Position numbers and translations under genes: made by a program. Below are positions 35,777-43,046 of a stretch of DNA of 64,000 bases, piece after piece. The DNA lies in NCBI RefSeq assembly GCF_001708305.1, contig NZ_CP016953.1, positions 825,501 through 889,500 on the forward strand, in the 5' to 3' direction. The notes beneath the pieces were generated by a model. The model made no database searches. It was not told where the DNA came from and saw only the letters and a program-made list of their open reading frames with translations. This DNA is from Streptococcus himalayensis (GTDB lineage: Bacteria > Bacillota > Bacilli > Lactobacillales > Streptococcaceae). Numbering within the stretch: the stretch's first letter is position 1; the number at the start of each line of letters is the position of its first letter.

Positions 35777-35890
35777 CTAGACCAAGTGGAATTACCGGTT
35801 GAGGTAATGATTGCCTGCGGTTTTCCAAAAGGGGACAAATTAGAATTTCTTGCCCAGAAAACGACAGAGTTAGGTGCAAGTCAGCTCTGA
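35777..35890 (+). pseudogene. rsmE: rsmE fragment (16S rRNA m3U1498 methyltransferase)
   Basis: A 37-codon stretch reads QVELPVEVMIACGFPKGDKL and EFLAQKTTELGASQ, which matches the start of the SPOUT methyltransferase domain of RsmE. The rest of the roughly 247-residue protein is missing and a TGA follows. It is a chromosomal scar showing where an insertion or deletion removed most of the gene. Confidence 0.75.
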
Positions 35891-36026
35891 CCCTGGACCT
35901 AATAAGTCTAGAATTCCAGTGGAAGCTGTAGATGGCAATGGAAATAAGGCATACGGTGAGGTTCTTGAACTGGGTCACACTCATAAGCGACCTGTTAGTG
36001 CGACTTCATCCAAGGAAGGAGGTTAG
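35889..36026 (+). pseudogene. Tail of an unidentified, probable toxin gene
   Basis: An open stretch of about 45 codons reads PGPNKSRIPVEAVDGNGNKA then YGEVLELGHTHKRPVSATSS and stops two bases before the immunity gene. A coding tail so close to an immunity gene is the layout of polymorphic toxin pairs. The fragment has no start, is fused to the rsmE scar, and the toxin family cannot be named. Confidence 0.5.
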
Positions 36027-36027
36027 C

Positions 36028-36738
36028 ATGAGAGATTCACTATTTGATAAAACTCACTTTGATAGTTTATATAACCATTATAATGAAAAAATTAGTAATT
36101 TAGAAGATTCCATATGTCAGGACACAGTTAAAGATAAAGTTCGTAAAATAGCTCCAATACGACTATTCAATTGGAAGTTCCAACAGCTCAAAATTATGTA
36201 CTCAAGAGGAGACTCTCTAGATGATATAAAGCAAGCTTATTTAAAATTGTTTGATGATTTTATAGATATTTTCACTCCTGATATTAATATTGACATTCAA
36301 CATTTCGTTGCGTTAGGTGTGTTACTTAATATTCCTAAAGAAAAGTTGACCTTACTAAATAAGATTAAGGATAATAGAAATATCATAGATGGATTTATTG
36401 CCTTATGTTTGTCAGAGTATCAGATTTTGTCCAAAGTTGATTTAGAAGATTTTTTAGAAAATTATGATAGCTTGTTTAATATTTATAATTCATCTACTTT
36501 AGATAAGAAAGAAAAAACAATGGACTATTTACAAAATTGGTATAATAAAATGAGAGGAACATATTTTTGGGGCTCACACAAAGATACAGGTTTTTTATAT
36601 ACTGGATATTGGTCCTTTGAAGTTGCTGCACTGGTAAAAATACTCAAGATACCCGATGATTCTTTCAAAGACCATAAATATTATCCTTATGATTTAGTAC
36701 ATTTTGCGACTTTCTTAGATGGTTCGAACGCAAACTAG
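36028..36738 (+). CDS. PoNe-type immunity protein (PoNi, DUF1910/DUF1911-like)
   Basis: A 236-residue cytoplasmic, helical protein. The N-terminal segment MRDSLFDKTHFDSLYNHYNE and the C-terminal GYWSFEVAALVKILKIPDDS...DHKYYPYDLVHFATF are the DUF1910 and DUF1911 (PoNi) patterns of immunity proteins for PoNe DNase toxins. A strong AAGGAAGGAGG ribosome site is present. Its partner toxin survives only as a tail, so this is an orphan immunity gene that could protect against related neighbours. AT-rich composition unlike polC suggests horizontal origin. Confidence 0.75.
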   Translation: MRDSLFDKTHFDSLYNHYNEKISNLEDSICQDTVKDKVRKIAPIRLFNWKFQQLKIMYSRGDSLDDIKQAYLKLFDDFIDIFTPDINIDIQHFVALGVLLNIPKEKLTLLNKIKDNRNIIDGFIALCLSEYQILSKVDLEDFLENYDSLFNIYNSSTLDKKEKTMDYLQNWYNKMRGTYFWGSHKDTGFLYTGYWSFEVAALVKILKIPDDSFKDHKYYPYDLVHFATFLDGSNAN

Positions 36739-36839
36739 CTATTTTTTATGCCTGTATTTTTCATCTACTAAAAAATCATCCTATTAGACTTACTGAAACT
36801 GTTTCATTTTTAAACAAATATAATCATGCATACATCTGA

Positions 36840-36885
36840 TGTGACCCACAAAAGTTAGACCAAAATCTAACAATAAAGAGGTCGG
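36840..36885. other. IS3-type end remnant
   Basis: TGTGACCCACAAAAGTTAGA near 36839 resembles terminal sequences of some IS3-family elements. No transposase is seen. The call rests on a short match from memory. Confidence 0.3.
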
Positions 36886-36960
36886 CACAATCGAATGGCT
36901 ATTTTTGAAATTACATGAGTATTAAAGACGTTCAAAAAATTATTTCAAAAACCGATTACT

Positions 36961-37230
36961 TTGCAACCTGTTTTTTATGAGAATACTTCAGAAATATTAG
37001 GTGTATTTCCTATTCGAGATTCTGACGATAAGCTATTATTACCAAAATATCCTGAAAAACTTTATCAAGTTGATGGAAAGCAGGTAGGTAAAATCCATAT
37101 TCTTTTTATTAATTCGAGTGATGAAACTGTTATCTCAGAAGTACCATTTAGACAGGGATTAAAAATACTGTCTAGTAAGATTGTTAAAGAAACTGACATT
37201 GAGATTGTTATCCATCCATTAATCAAATAG
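36961..37230 (+). CDS. Hypothetical protein, possibly start-damaged
   Basis: An 89-residue frame from a TTG, reading QPVFYENTSEILGVFPIRDS and KLYQVDGKQVGKIHILFINS. The frame is open upstream to 36919 as VLKTFKKLFQKPITL, which looks like the natural start region without a start codon, so the gene may be truncated at its 5' end. No ribosome site is visible at the TTG. The family is unknown; it sits in the immunity-gene scar and might be another immunity gene (speculative). Confidence 0.35.
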   Translation: MQPVFYENTSEILGVFPIRDSDDKLLLPKYPEKLYQVDGKQVGKIHILFINSSDETVISEVPFRQGLKILSSKIVKETDIEIVIHPLIK

Positions 37231-37857
37231 ATTTACGTCAATTATTGACATATTTTTGAGAAGGAATTTAAAAATATATTAACATGAATAGATAAAATCG
37301 TAATCAATGTGGTGAAAATTACTTTTTGCAAGTAAAATATCTGTGAAAGATGTCAATAAACTAGTGATGCTATTTACTTCTTGCAATTCTATCTATTATT
37401 TTTGAGTTATTTTAATAATAAAATGTTAGAAAAATAGTAGCTGAAACTTGCACCAAGGATAGATATTATACATGGGATAGAACTCTCTACAAGCATTACT
37501 GTGATAACTGTTTGCCAGCTTATCTATGAAATGTTTTTCCGGTGTTCTAGTTGATTAGCTTTGCATTCTGTAGAGATGTGCCAAATCTATTTGGCTAATA
37601 TTTTCAAGTTCTATCAAATAACGATGAAGGATGTCCATGCTATGTTCCAAGAAGGAGAGCATGCTCTTTACATTGGATAGCCTACTTATTGCTACTGTCG
37701 TATCTTCTCGCGAACTGTGAAAGAATTCAATCAAAAGCACAGTAGGCAGTTGGAAGATGTTGTTATATAAGTACAAAGTTCCTCATTCAGGAATGCTCTA
37801 GCTAAGATAGCTTTTTCTATTTTAGGATTTTCAGGATAAGAGCACCGATAGTCACAC
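37231..37857. other. Gene-poor, AT-rich scar region
   Basis: No convincing gene. One 28-codon tail near 37440-37525 (AETCTKDRYYTWDRTLYKHY then CDNCLPAYL) has a C-x2-C ending and may be a remnant. Two short overlapping minus-strand frames (37555-37976) look like a frameshifted remnant but match nothing I know. Confidence 0.4.
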
Positions 37858-37881
37858 ACTCTGTTTAGGCAGAGTTTTTTA
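37858..37881 (+). terminator. Terminator upstream of comA
   Basis: ACTCTG (37858-37863), loop TTTAGG, CAGAGT (37870-37875), then TTTTT. It isolates comA from the scar region. Confidence 0.6.
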
Positions 37882-37884
37882 TTC

Positions 37885-37913
37885 TTGTCAAACGGAGAAA
37901 AATTCGGTAACAT
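37885..37913 (+). promoter_or_regulatory. comA promoter
   Basis: TTGTCA (37885-37890), 17 bp, TAACAT (37908-37913), 31 bp before comA. No ComE-type direct repeats are obvious. Confidence 0.5.
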
Positions 37914-37943
37914 AGAACTATTATTTTTTAGAAGGAGCACCGT

Positions 37944-40097
37944 ATGAAGTTTGGAAAACGGCATTATCGTCCTCAAGTAGATAGTCGGGATTGTGGGGTT
38001 GCCTCACTTGCTATGGTCTTTGGTTTTTATGGTTCCAGATACTCTCTTGCCAGTCTTCGTGAAATGGCAAAGACTACTATGGAAGGCACGACTGCCTTTG
38101 GCTTGGTCAAGGTCGCTCAAGAGCTTGGCTTTGAAACACGTGCTCTTAAGGCAGATATGACCCTCTTTGACATGGAAGATTTGACCTATCCCTTTATTGC
38201 CCATGTGCTCAAAGAAGGTAAACTTCTTCATTATTACGTCGTGATTGGCCAAGACAAAAAATCCATTCATATTGCTGATCCAGACCCTGCCGTTAAAATC
38301 ACCAAACTCCCTCGCAAACGATTTGAAGAAGAATGGACAGGGGTCACCATCTTTCTTGCTCCAACACCTGAATACAAACCACACAAAGAGAAGAAAAATG
38401 GGCTTCTCTCTTTCTTGCCGATTCTTACCAAACAAAGAGGGTTGATTACCAATATCATTCTTGCTACCTTTCTAGTCACTCTCATCAATATTGTCGGCTC
38501 TTACTATCTTCAATCCATTATTGATACCTATGTGCCGGATCAGATGAAAAATACCTTGGGAATGATTTCGCTAGGGCTTGTCATCGTCTATATCTTGCAA
38601 CAGGTGCTCGCCTATGCTCAGGACTATCTGCTCTTGATTTTGGGGCAACGTTTGTCGATTGATGTGATTCTATCTTATATCAAACATGTCTTTCATCTAC
38701 CCATGTCCTTTTTTGCGACTCGTAGGACTGGGGAGATTGTTTCCCGTTTTACCGACGCAAATAGTATCATTGACGCTCTAGCCTCTACTATCTTATCCAT
38801 ATTTCTGGACGTTTCAACGGTGCTCATTATCTCAGTCGTTCTTTTCTCCCAAAACATCCATCTCTTCTTTATCAGTCTCTTGGCCTTGCCTATTTACTCC
38901 GTTATCATCTTTGCCTTTATGAAACCTTTTGAAAATATGAATCGAGATACTATGGAAGCTAATGCCGTGCTCTCCTCTTCTATCATCGAGGATATTAACG
39001 GAATTGAAACCATTAAATCCTTGACCAGCGAGAGTCATCGCTATCAAAAGATTGATAAGGAATTTGTCGATTATCTCAAAAAATCCTTTGCTTATAGCCG
39101 AGCGGAGAGCCAACAGAAGGCTCTGAAAAAAGTAGCTCAGCTCCTTTTAAATGTTGCTATTCTTTGGATGGGAGCGATTCTGGTCATGGATAATCAAATG
39201 ACCTTAGGGCAGCTGATTACTTACAATACCTTACTCATTTACTTTACCAATCCATTAGAAAATATCATCAATCTCCAAACCAAACTCCAGACTGCCCAAG
39301 TGGCTAATAATCGCTTGAATGAGGTCTATTTGGTGGAGTCCGAATTTGCCGATAAAAAGACTGTGCAAGACCTGAGTATGGTGGCTGGAGATATTGATTT
39401 TAAAGATGTCAGCTATAAATACGGCTATGGGAAAGATGTCTTATCTGATATCAATTTATCTATCAAACACGGCAGTAAGGTTGCCTTTGTTGGCATTTCT
39501 GGCTCTGGGAAAACAACCTTAGCCAAAATGATTGTGAATTTCTACGATCCTTCAAAGGGAGAAATTACACTCAACAATATCAACCTCAATCAGATTGACA
39601 AGCATGCGCTACGGCAACATATCAACTATCTGCCCCAACAGCCTTATGTTTTTAATGGAACCATTTTAGACAATCTGCTCCTAGGGGCGAAAGAAGGAAC
39701 AACGCAAGAAGACATTCTACGAGCAGTTGAACTAGCTGAGATTCGAGCAGATATTGAGCGTATGCCCCTCAATTACCAAACAGAATTGACTTCAGATGGG
39801 GCAGGGATTTCTGGTGGTCAACGACAACGGATTGCCCTGGCACGTGCTCTTTTGACCGATGCTCCTGTATTGATTCTTGATGAGGCGACCAGTAGCCTCG
39901 ACATTCTGACTGAAAAACGGATTGTCGATAATCTCATGGCTCTAGATAAGACACTCATCTTTATTGCACACCGTTTGACCATTGCCGAGCGAACAGAACA
40001 TGTAGTGGTGCTCAATCAAGGACAAATTATCGAACAAGGAACTCACCAAGAACTCTTGGCGAAAAATGGTTTTTATGCCAACTTGGTCAATAGCTAG
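37944..40097 (+). CDS. comA: Competence/bacteriocin peptide ABC exporter with C39 peptidase
   Basis: A 717-residue membrane protein. The N-terminal C39 peptidase (1-150) has Cys 17 in VDSRDCGVASLAMVFG and the HYYVVIG histidine motif; it removes double-glycine leaders. Then come six membrane segments (about 165-440) and an ATPase with Walker A GISGSGKTT (517-525), signature SGGQRQRIALARALL and Walker B VLILDEATSS. Length and text match pneumococcal ComA very closely, more than BlpA. It exports competence-stimulating peptide or bacteriocins with ComB. No ComC-like peptide is visible in this window. Confidence 0.93.
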   Translation: MKFGKRHYRPQVDSRDCGVASLAMVFGFYGSRYSLASLREMAKTTMEGTTAFGLVKVAQELGFETRALKADMTLFDMEDLTYPFIAHVLKEGKLLHYYVVIGQDKKSIHIADPDPAVKITKLPRKRFEEEWTGVTIFLAPTPEYKPHKEKKNGLLSFLPILTKQRGLITNIILATFLVTLINIVGSYYLQSIIDTYVPDQMKNTLGMISLGLVIVYILQQVLAYAQDYLLLILGQRLSIDVILSYIKHVFHLPMSFFATRRTGEIVSRFTDANSIIDALASTILSIFLDVSTVLIISVVLFSQNIHLFFISLLALPIYSVIIFAFMKPFENMNRDTMEANAVLSSSIIEDINGIETIKSLTSESHRYQKIDKEFVDYLKKSFAYSRAESQQKALKKVAQLLLNVAILWMGAILVMDNQMTLGQLITYNTLLIYFTNPLENIINLQTKLQTAQVANNRLNEVYLVESEFADKKTVQDLSMVAGDIDFKDVSYKYGYGKDVLSDINLSIKHGSKVAFVGISGSGKTTLAKMIVNFYDPSKGEITLNNINLNQIDKHALRQHINYLPQQPYVFNGTILDNLLLGAKEGTTQEDILRAVELAEIRADIERMPLNYQTELTSDGAGISGGQRQRIALARALLTDAPVLILDEATSSLDILTEKRIVDNLMALDKTLIFIAHRLTIAERTEHVVVLNQGQIIEQGTHQELLAKNGFYANLVNS

Positions 40098-40110
40098 AAA
40101 GGAGAAGAAG

Positions 40111-41466
40111 ATGAACGAACAATTTTTAGAAAGTGCTGAGTTTTACAACCGTCGCTACCATAATTTCTCAAGCCGTGTGATTTTGCCAGCCTTTGTCCTC
40201 CTACTCTTTCTTCTATCCTTTGCTTTTTTAGCCAAGAAAGAGCTGACTATCTCTGCAGGGGCTAGTATTGAGCCTGAAAGCATTTTAGTTAATATCCAAT
40301 CAACCAGCAATAACGCTATTATTGAAAACCATTTAGAAGAAAATAAAGTTGTTAAAAAGGGGCAAGTACTTGTCAAATACAAGCTAGAAGGAGAACAGGC
40401 GCAACAAGCAACCCTTTCTTCCCAACTAGAAACCCTAAAAGAACAAAAAGGCCAGTTAGAACTACTCAAAGCCAGTCTTGAATCTGGATCTAGCCAATTT
40501 CCTGCAGCAGATAAATTTGGCTATGAACAAAATTTTCAAGACTATCTTAATCAAGCAGCTAGTTTAAGTGCAAATACGGAGCAACAAAATGCCACTATTG
40601 CTTCTCAAAACGCAGCCGCAAGTAATTCTCAAGCAGAACTAGGTAACATTATCAATGAAACCAATGCCAAGATTGCAGATTATCGAGCAGTTAAATCTGC
40701 TATCCAAACAGGGGCTAGCTTAGACCCCACAACAAGTGGCTATGAGATTTACCAAGCCTACAGTGCCCAAGTAACCGATGGTTCTCAAGAACAGCTCAAA
40801 AGTCAATACCTGGCGCAAGTAGATGGTCAAATCAGTCAATTAGAATCTGCCCTATCTGGCTATCGCTTGCAATATGCAGGATCAGGAGCTCAACAGGCTT
40901 ATTCTGGGAGCCTTCCTAGCCAGCTAGAATCTCTCAAAGCGCAAAATCTAGCTAGGGTTGGTCAAGAAATGACAGCACTCGAACAAAAAATTATGGAAGT
41001 TGAAGGAAATAGCAAGATTCAAGCAGGCTTAACTCAAAAAGGAGAAATCCTCGCCCTAGAAGATGGGATTATCCACCTCAACCCCGAAACAAAAAGCTCT
41101 AGTCTGGTTCCTGAAGGAACCCTCCTAGCCCAGCTTTACCCAAATCTAGTAGAAAATAGCAAGGTAAAAATCACCAGCTATATCTCCTCGAAGGACATCT
41201 CTAGTATCAAAGAAGGGGATAAAGTTCGCTTTACGACTGTCGATGACGCCAATAAGCAAATGAGCCTAACATCTACTATTTCTAGCATTGATAGCAGTGC
41301 GACAAAGACAGAGAAAGGAAATTTCTTCAAGATTGAAGTAAAAATTACCCTCACAAAAAAAGAGGCAGCTACTCTGCGATATGGTCTAGAAGGACGCTTG
41401 GTCATGATTACAGGACAAAAGACTTACTTTGATTACTATAAAGACAAGTTTTTGAATCAGTCATGA
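40111..41466 (+). CDS. comB: ComB-type accessory protein of the peptide exporter
   Basis: A 451-residue protein anchored by one N-terminal membrane segment (about 22-42), followed by a long helical coiled-coil region with Gln/Ala/Ser-rich repeats and a membrane-fusion-protein fold. The start MNEQFLESAEFYNRRYHNFS is the ComB signature. The start at 40111 is preferred over an upstream frame extension because AAAGGAGAAG lies before it. It works with ComA as the exporter's adaptor. It is 13 bp after comA, so the two are one operon. Confidence 0.92.
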   Translation: MNEQFLESAEFYNRRYHNFSSRVILPAFVLLLFLLSFAFLAKKELTISAGASIEPESILVNIQSTSNNAIIENHLEENKVVKKGQVLVKYKLEGEQAQQATLSSQLETLKEQKGQLELLKASLESGSSQFPAADKFGYEQNFQDYLNQAASLSANTEQQNATIASQNAAASNSQAELGNIINETNAKIADYRAVKSAIQTGASLDPTTSGYEIYQAYSAQVTDGSQEQLKSQYLAQVDGQISQLESALSGYRLQYAGSGAQQAYSGSLPSQLESLKAQNLARVGQEMTALEQKIMEVEGNSKIQAGLTQKGEILALEDGIIHLNPETKSSSLVPEGTLLAQLYPNLVENSKVKITSYISSKDISSIKEGDKVRFTTVDDANKQMSLTSTISSIDSSATKTEKGNFFKIEVKITLTKKEAATLRYGLEGRLVMITGQKTYFDYYKDKFLNQS

Positions 41467-41493
41467 AGGACTGCTAGGAATATCTATAAGAAA

Positions 41494-41540
41494 AAGCTCT
41501 TAGGAAGACTAGGCGATTGCTGTCTCTAGGAGCTTTTGTT
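41494..41540 (+). terminator. comAB terminator
   Basis: AAGCTCTTAG (41494-41503) pairs with CTAGGAGCTT (41526-41535) with one G-U type mismatch, followed by TTGTT. Confidence 0.6.
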
Positions 41541-41587
41541 GATGATAGAAAAAAGATAGAAGAAAATTCCCCAGATTGAGACTTTTT

Positions 41588-43002
41588 GGCTCTATAATAT
41601 CTGTAGTGGGTAAATCCACTGTGGAGATTATGGAACCTTTTTCAGTGTAGAAAAAAAAGTCCCATATGACCTATAATGAAAAGCGAAGAAACTATCATTT
41701 AGAAAGAATCATATGGAACAACTAAATCTTATCACAAATTTTCTCAAAATGAAAGACAAAAATATCACGATCACTAATGAATGCGACATGGGAACACACT
41801 TAGAACTCCACGGTCACTTGGATTACACAGCCCCTAAATGCCCTTCCTGCAAGGGACAAATGGCTAAGTATGACTTCCAGAAAGCCTCTAAAATCCCCTA
41901 CTTAGAAACTGCTGGCTACCCACTACTTATCCGCCTTCGAAAGCGTCGTTTCAAGTGCAAGGAATGTGGGAAAATGGCGGTCGCTGAAACTCCTATTGTT
42001 AAGAAGAACCATCAAATATCTGTCGCTGTCAACCAGAAAATCGCACAATTACTCATCGAAAAGCAAGCAATGACACATATCGCACACAGACTCTCCATTT
42101 CTACATCTACAGTTATTCGAAAACTCAATGAGTTTAAATTTGAAACGGATTGGGATAAGCTTCCAGAAGTCATGTCCTGGGATGAGTATGCCTTCAAGAA
42201 AGGGAAAATGAGCTTTATCGCTCAAGATTTTGACACAAATAACATCATCGCTATCCTTGATGGAAGAACGCAAGCAACCATCCGAAATCACTTTCTGAGA
42301 TACCCTAGACAGGTCAGAAACCGCGTTAAATTCATCACTATGGACATGTTTAGCCCTTACTATCAACTAGCCAAACAACTTTTTCCTCATGCTAAAATCG
42401 TGCTGGATCGCTTCCACGTTGTGCAACATTTAGCTCGTGCTATGAACCGTGTCCGCATACAAATCATGAATCAATTCGATAGAAAATCCCAGGAATACCG
42501 TGTCTTAAAACGCTACTGGAAACTGGTACAACAAGATAGCCGTAAACTCAGTGATAAACGATTTTATCGCCCTACATTTCGCATGCATTTGACCAATAAG
42601 GAAATCTTAGACAAGCTCCTATCCTACTCAGATGAGTTACGACAACATTATGAACTCTATCAACTTCTTTTATTCCATTTCCAAGAGAGGAACTCAGAGC
42701 ATTTCTTTGACCTAATTGAGCAAGAAAGAGCCACTGTTAACCCTATTTTCCAGACGGTATTTAAGACCTTTCTAAAGGATAAGGACAAGGTTTTAAACGC
42801 TTTGGAATTGCCTTATTCCAACGCTAAATTGGAAGCTACCAATAATCTTATCAAAGTCATTAAACGAAATGCCTTTGGTTTCAGGAACTTTGAAAACTTC
42901 AAAAAGCGGATTTTGATTGCCTTAAACATCAAAAAAGAGAAGACCAAGTTGGTCCTCTCTAGATGTTAGCTGACATCTACCCACTACAGTTGACAAAGAG
43001 CC
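41588..43002 (+). mobile_element. Intact ISL3-family insertion sequence with 8-bp target duplication
   Basis: A 1415-bp element. The left end GGCTCTATAATATCTGTAG and the inverted right end GGCTCTTTGTCAACTGTAG are imperfect terminal repeats. It is flanked on both sides by GACTTTTT (41580-41587 and 43003-43010), a perfect 8-bp duplication, the size ISL3 elements make. It holds one intact transposase, so it is likely active and a recent arrival, inserted downstream of comAB. Confidence 0.93.
41713..42969 (+). CDS. ISL3-family transposase
   Basis: A 418-residue DDE transposase. The N-terminus has zinc-binding pairs CPSCKGQM and CKECGKMAVAE, then a helix-turn-helix (SISTSTVIRKLNEF), and the catalytic domain with VMSWDEYAFKKGKMSF, DMFSPYYQLAKQLFP, LDRFHVVQHLARAMNRVR and the C-terminal ELPYSNAKLEATNNLIKVIK. 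These carry the three acidic catalytic residues. The gene is complete, in contrast to the broken copy at 8329-9637. Confidence 0.95.
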   Translation: MEQLNLITNFLKMKDKNITITNECDMGTHLELHGHLDYTAPKCPSCKGQMAKYDFQKASKIPYLETAGYPLLIRLRKRRFKCKECGKMAVAETPIVKKNHQISVAVNQKIAQLLIEKQAMTHIAHRLSISTSTVIRKLNEFKFETDWDKLPEVMSWDEYAFKKGKMSFIAQDFDTNNIIAILDGRTQATIRNHFLRYPRQVRNRVKFITMDMFSPYYQLAKQLFPHAKIVLDRFHVVQHLARAMNRVRIQIMNQFDRKSQEYRVLKRYWKLVQQDSRKLSDKRFYRPTFRMHLTNKEILDKLLSYSDELRQHYELYQLLLFHFQERNSEHFFDLIEQERATVNPIFQTVFKTFLKDKDKVLNALELPYSNAKLEATNNLIKVIKRNAFGFRNFENFKKRILIALNIKKEKTKLVLSRC

Positions 43003-43046
43003 GACTTTTTCTTCTATCTTATGAGTTGTGGTATATCTAGTAGATA

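Noticed and set aside
37555..37976. Two minus-strand frames (73 and 81 codons) upstream of comA
   Set aside because: They overlap the comA promoter and start and lack ribosome sites; at best a frameshifted remnant.
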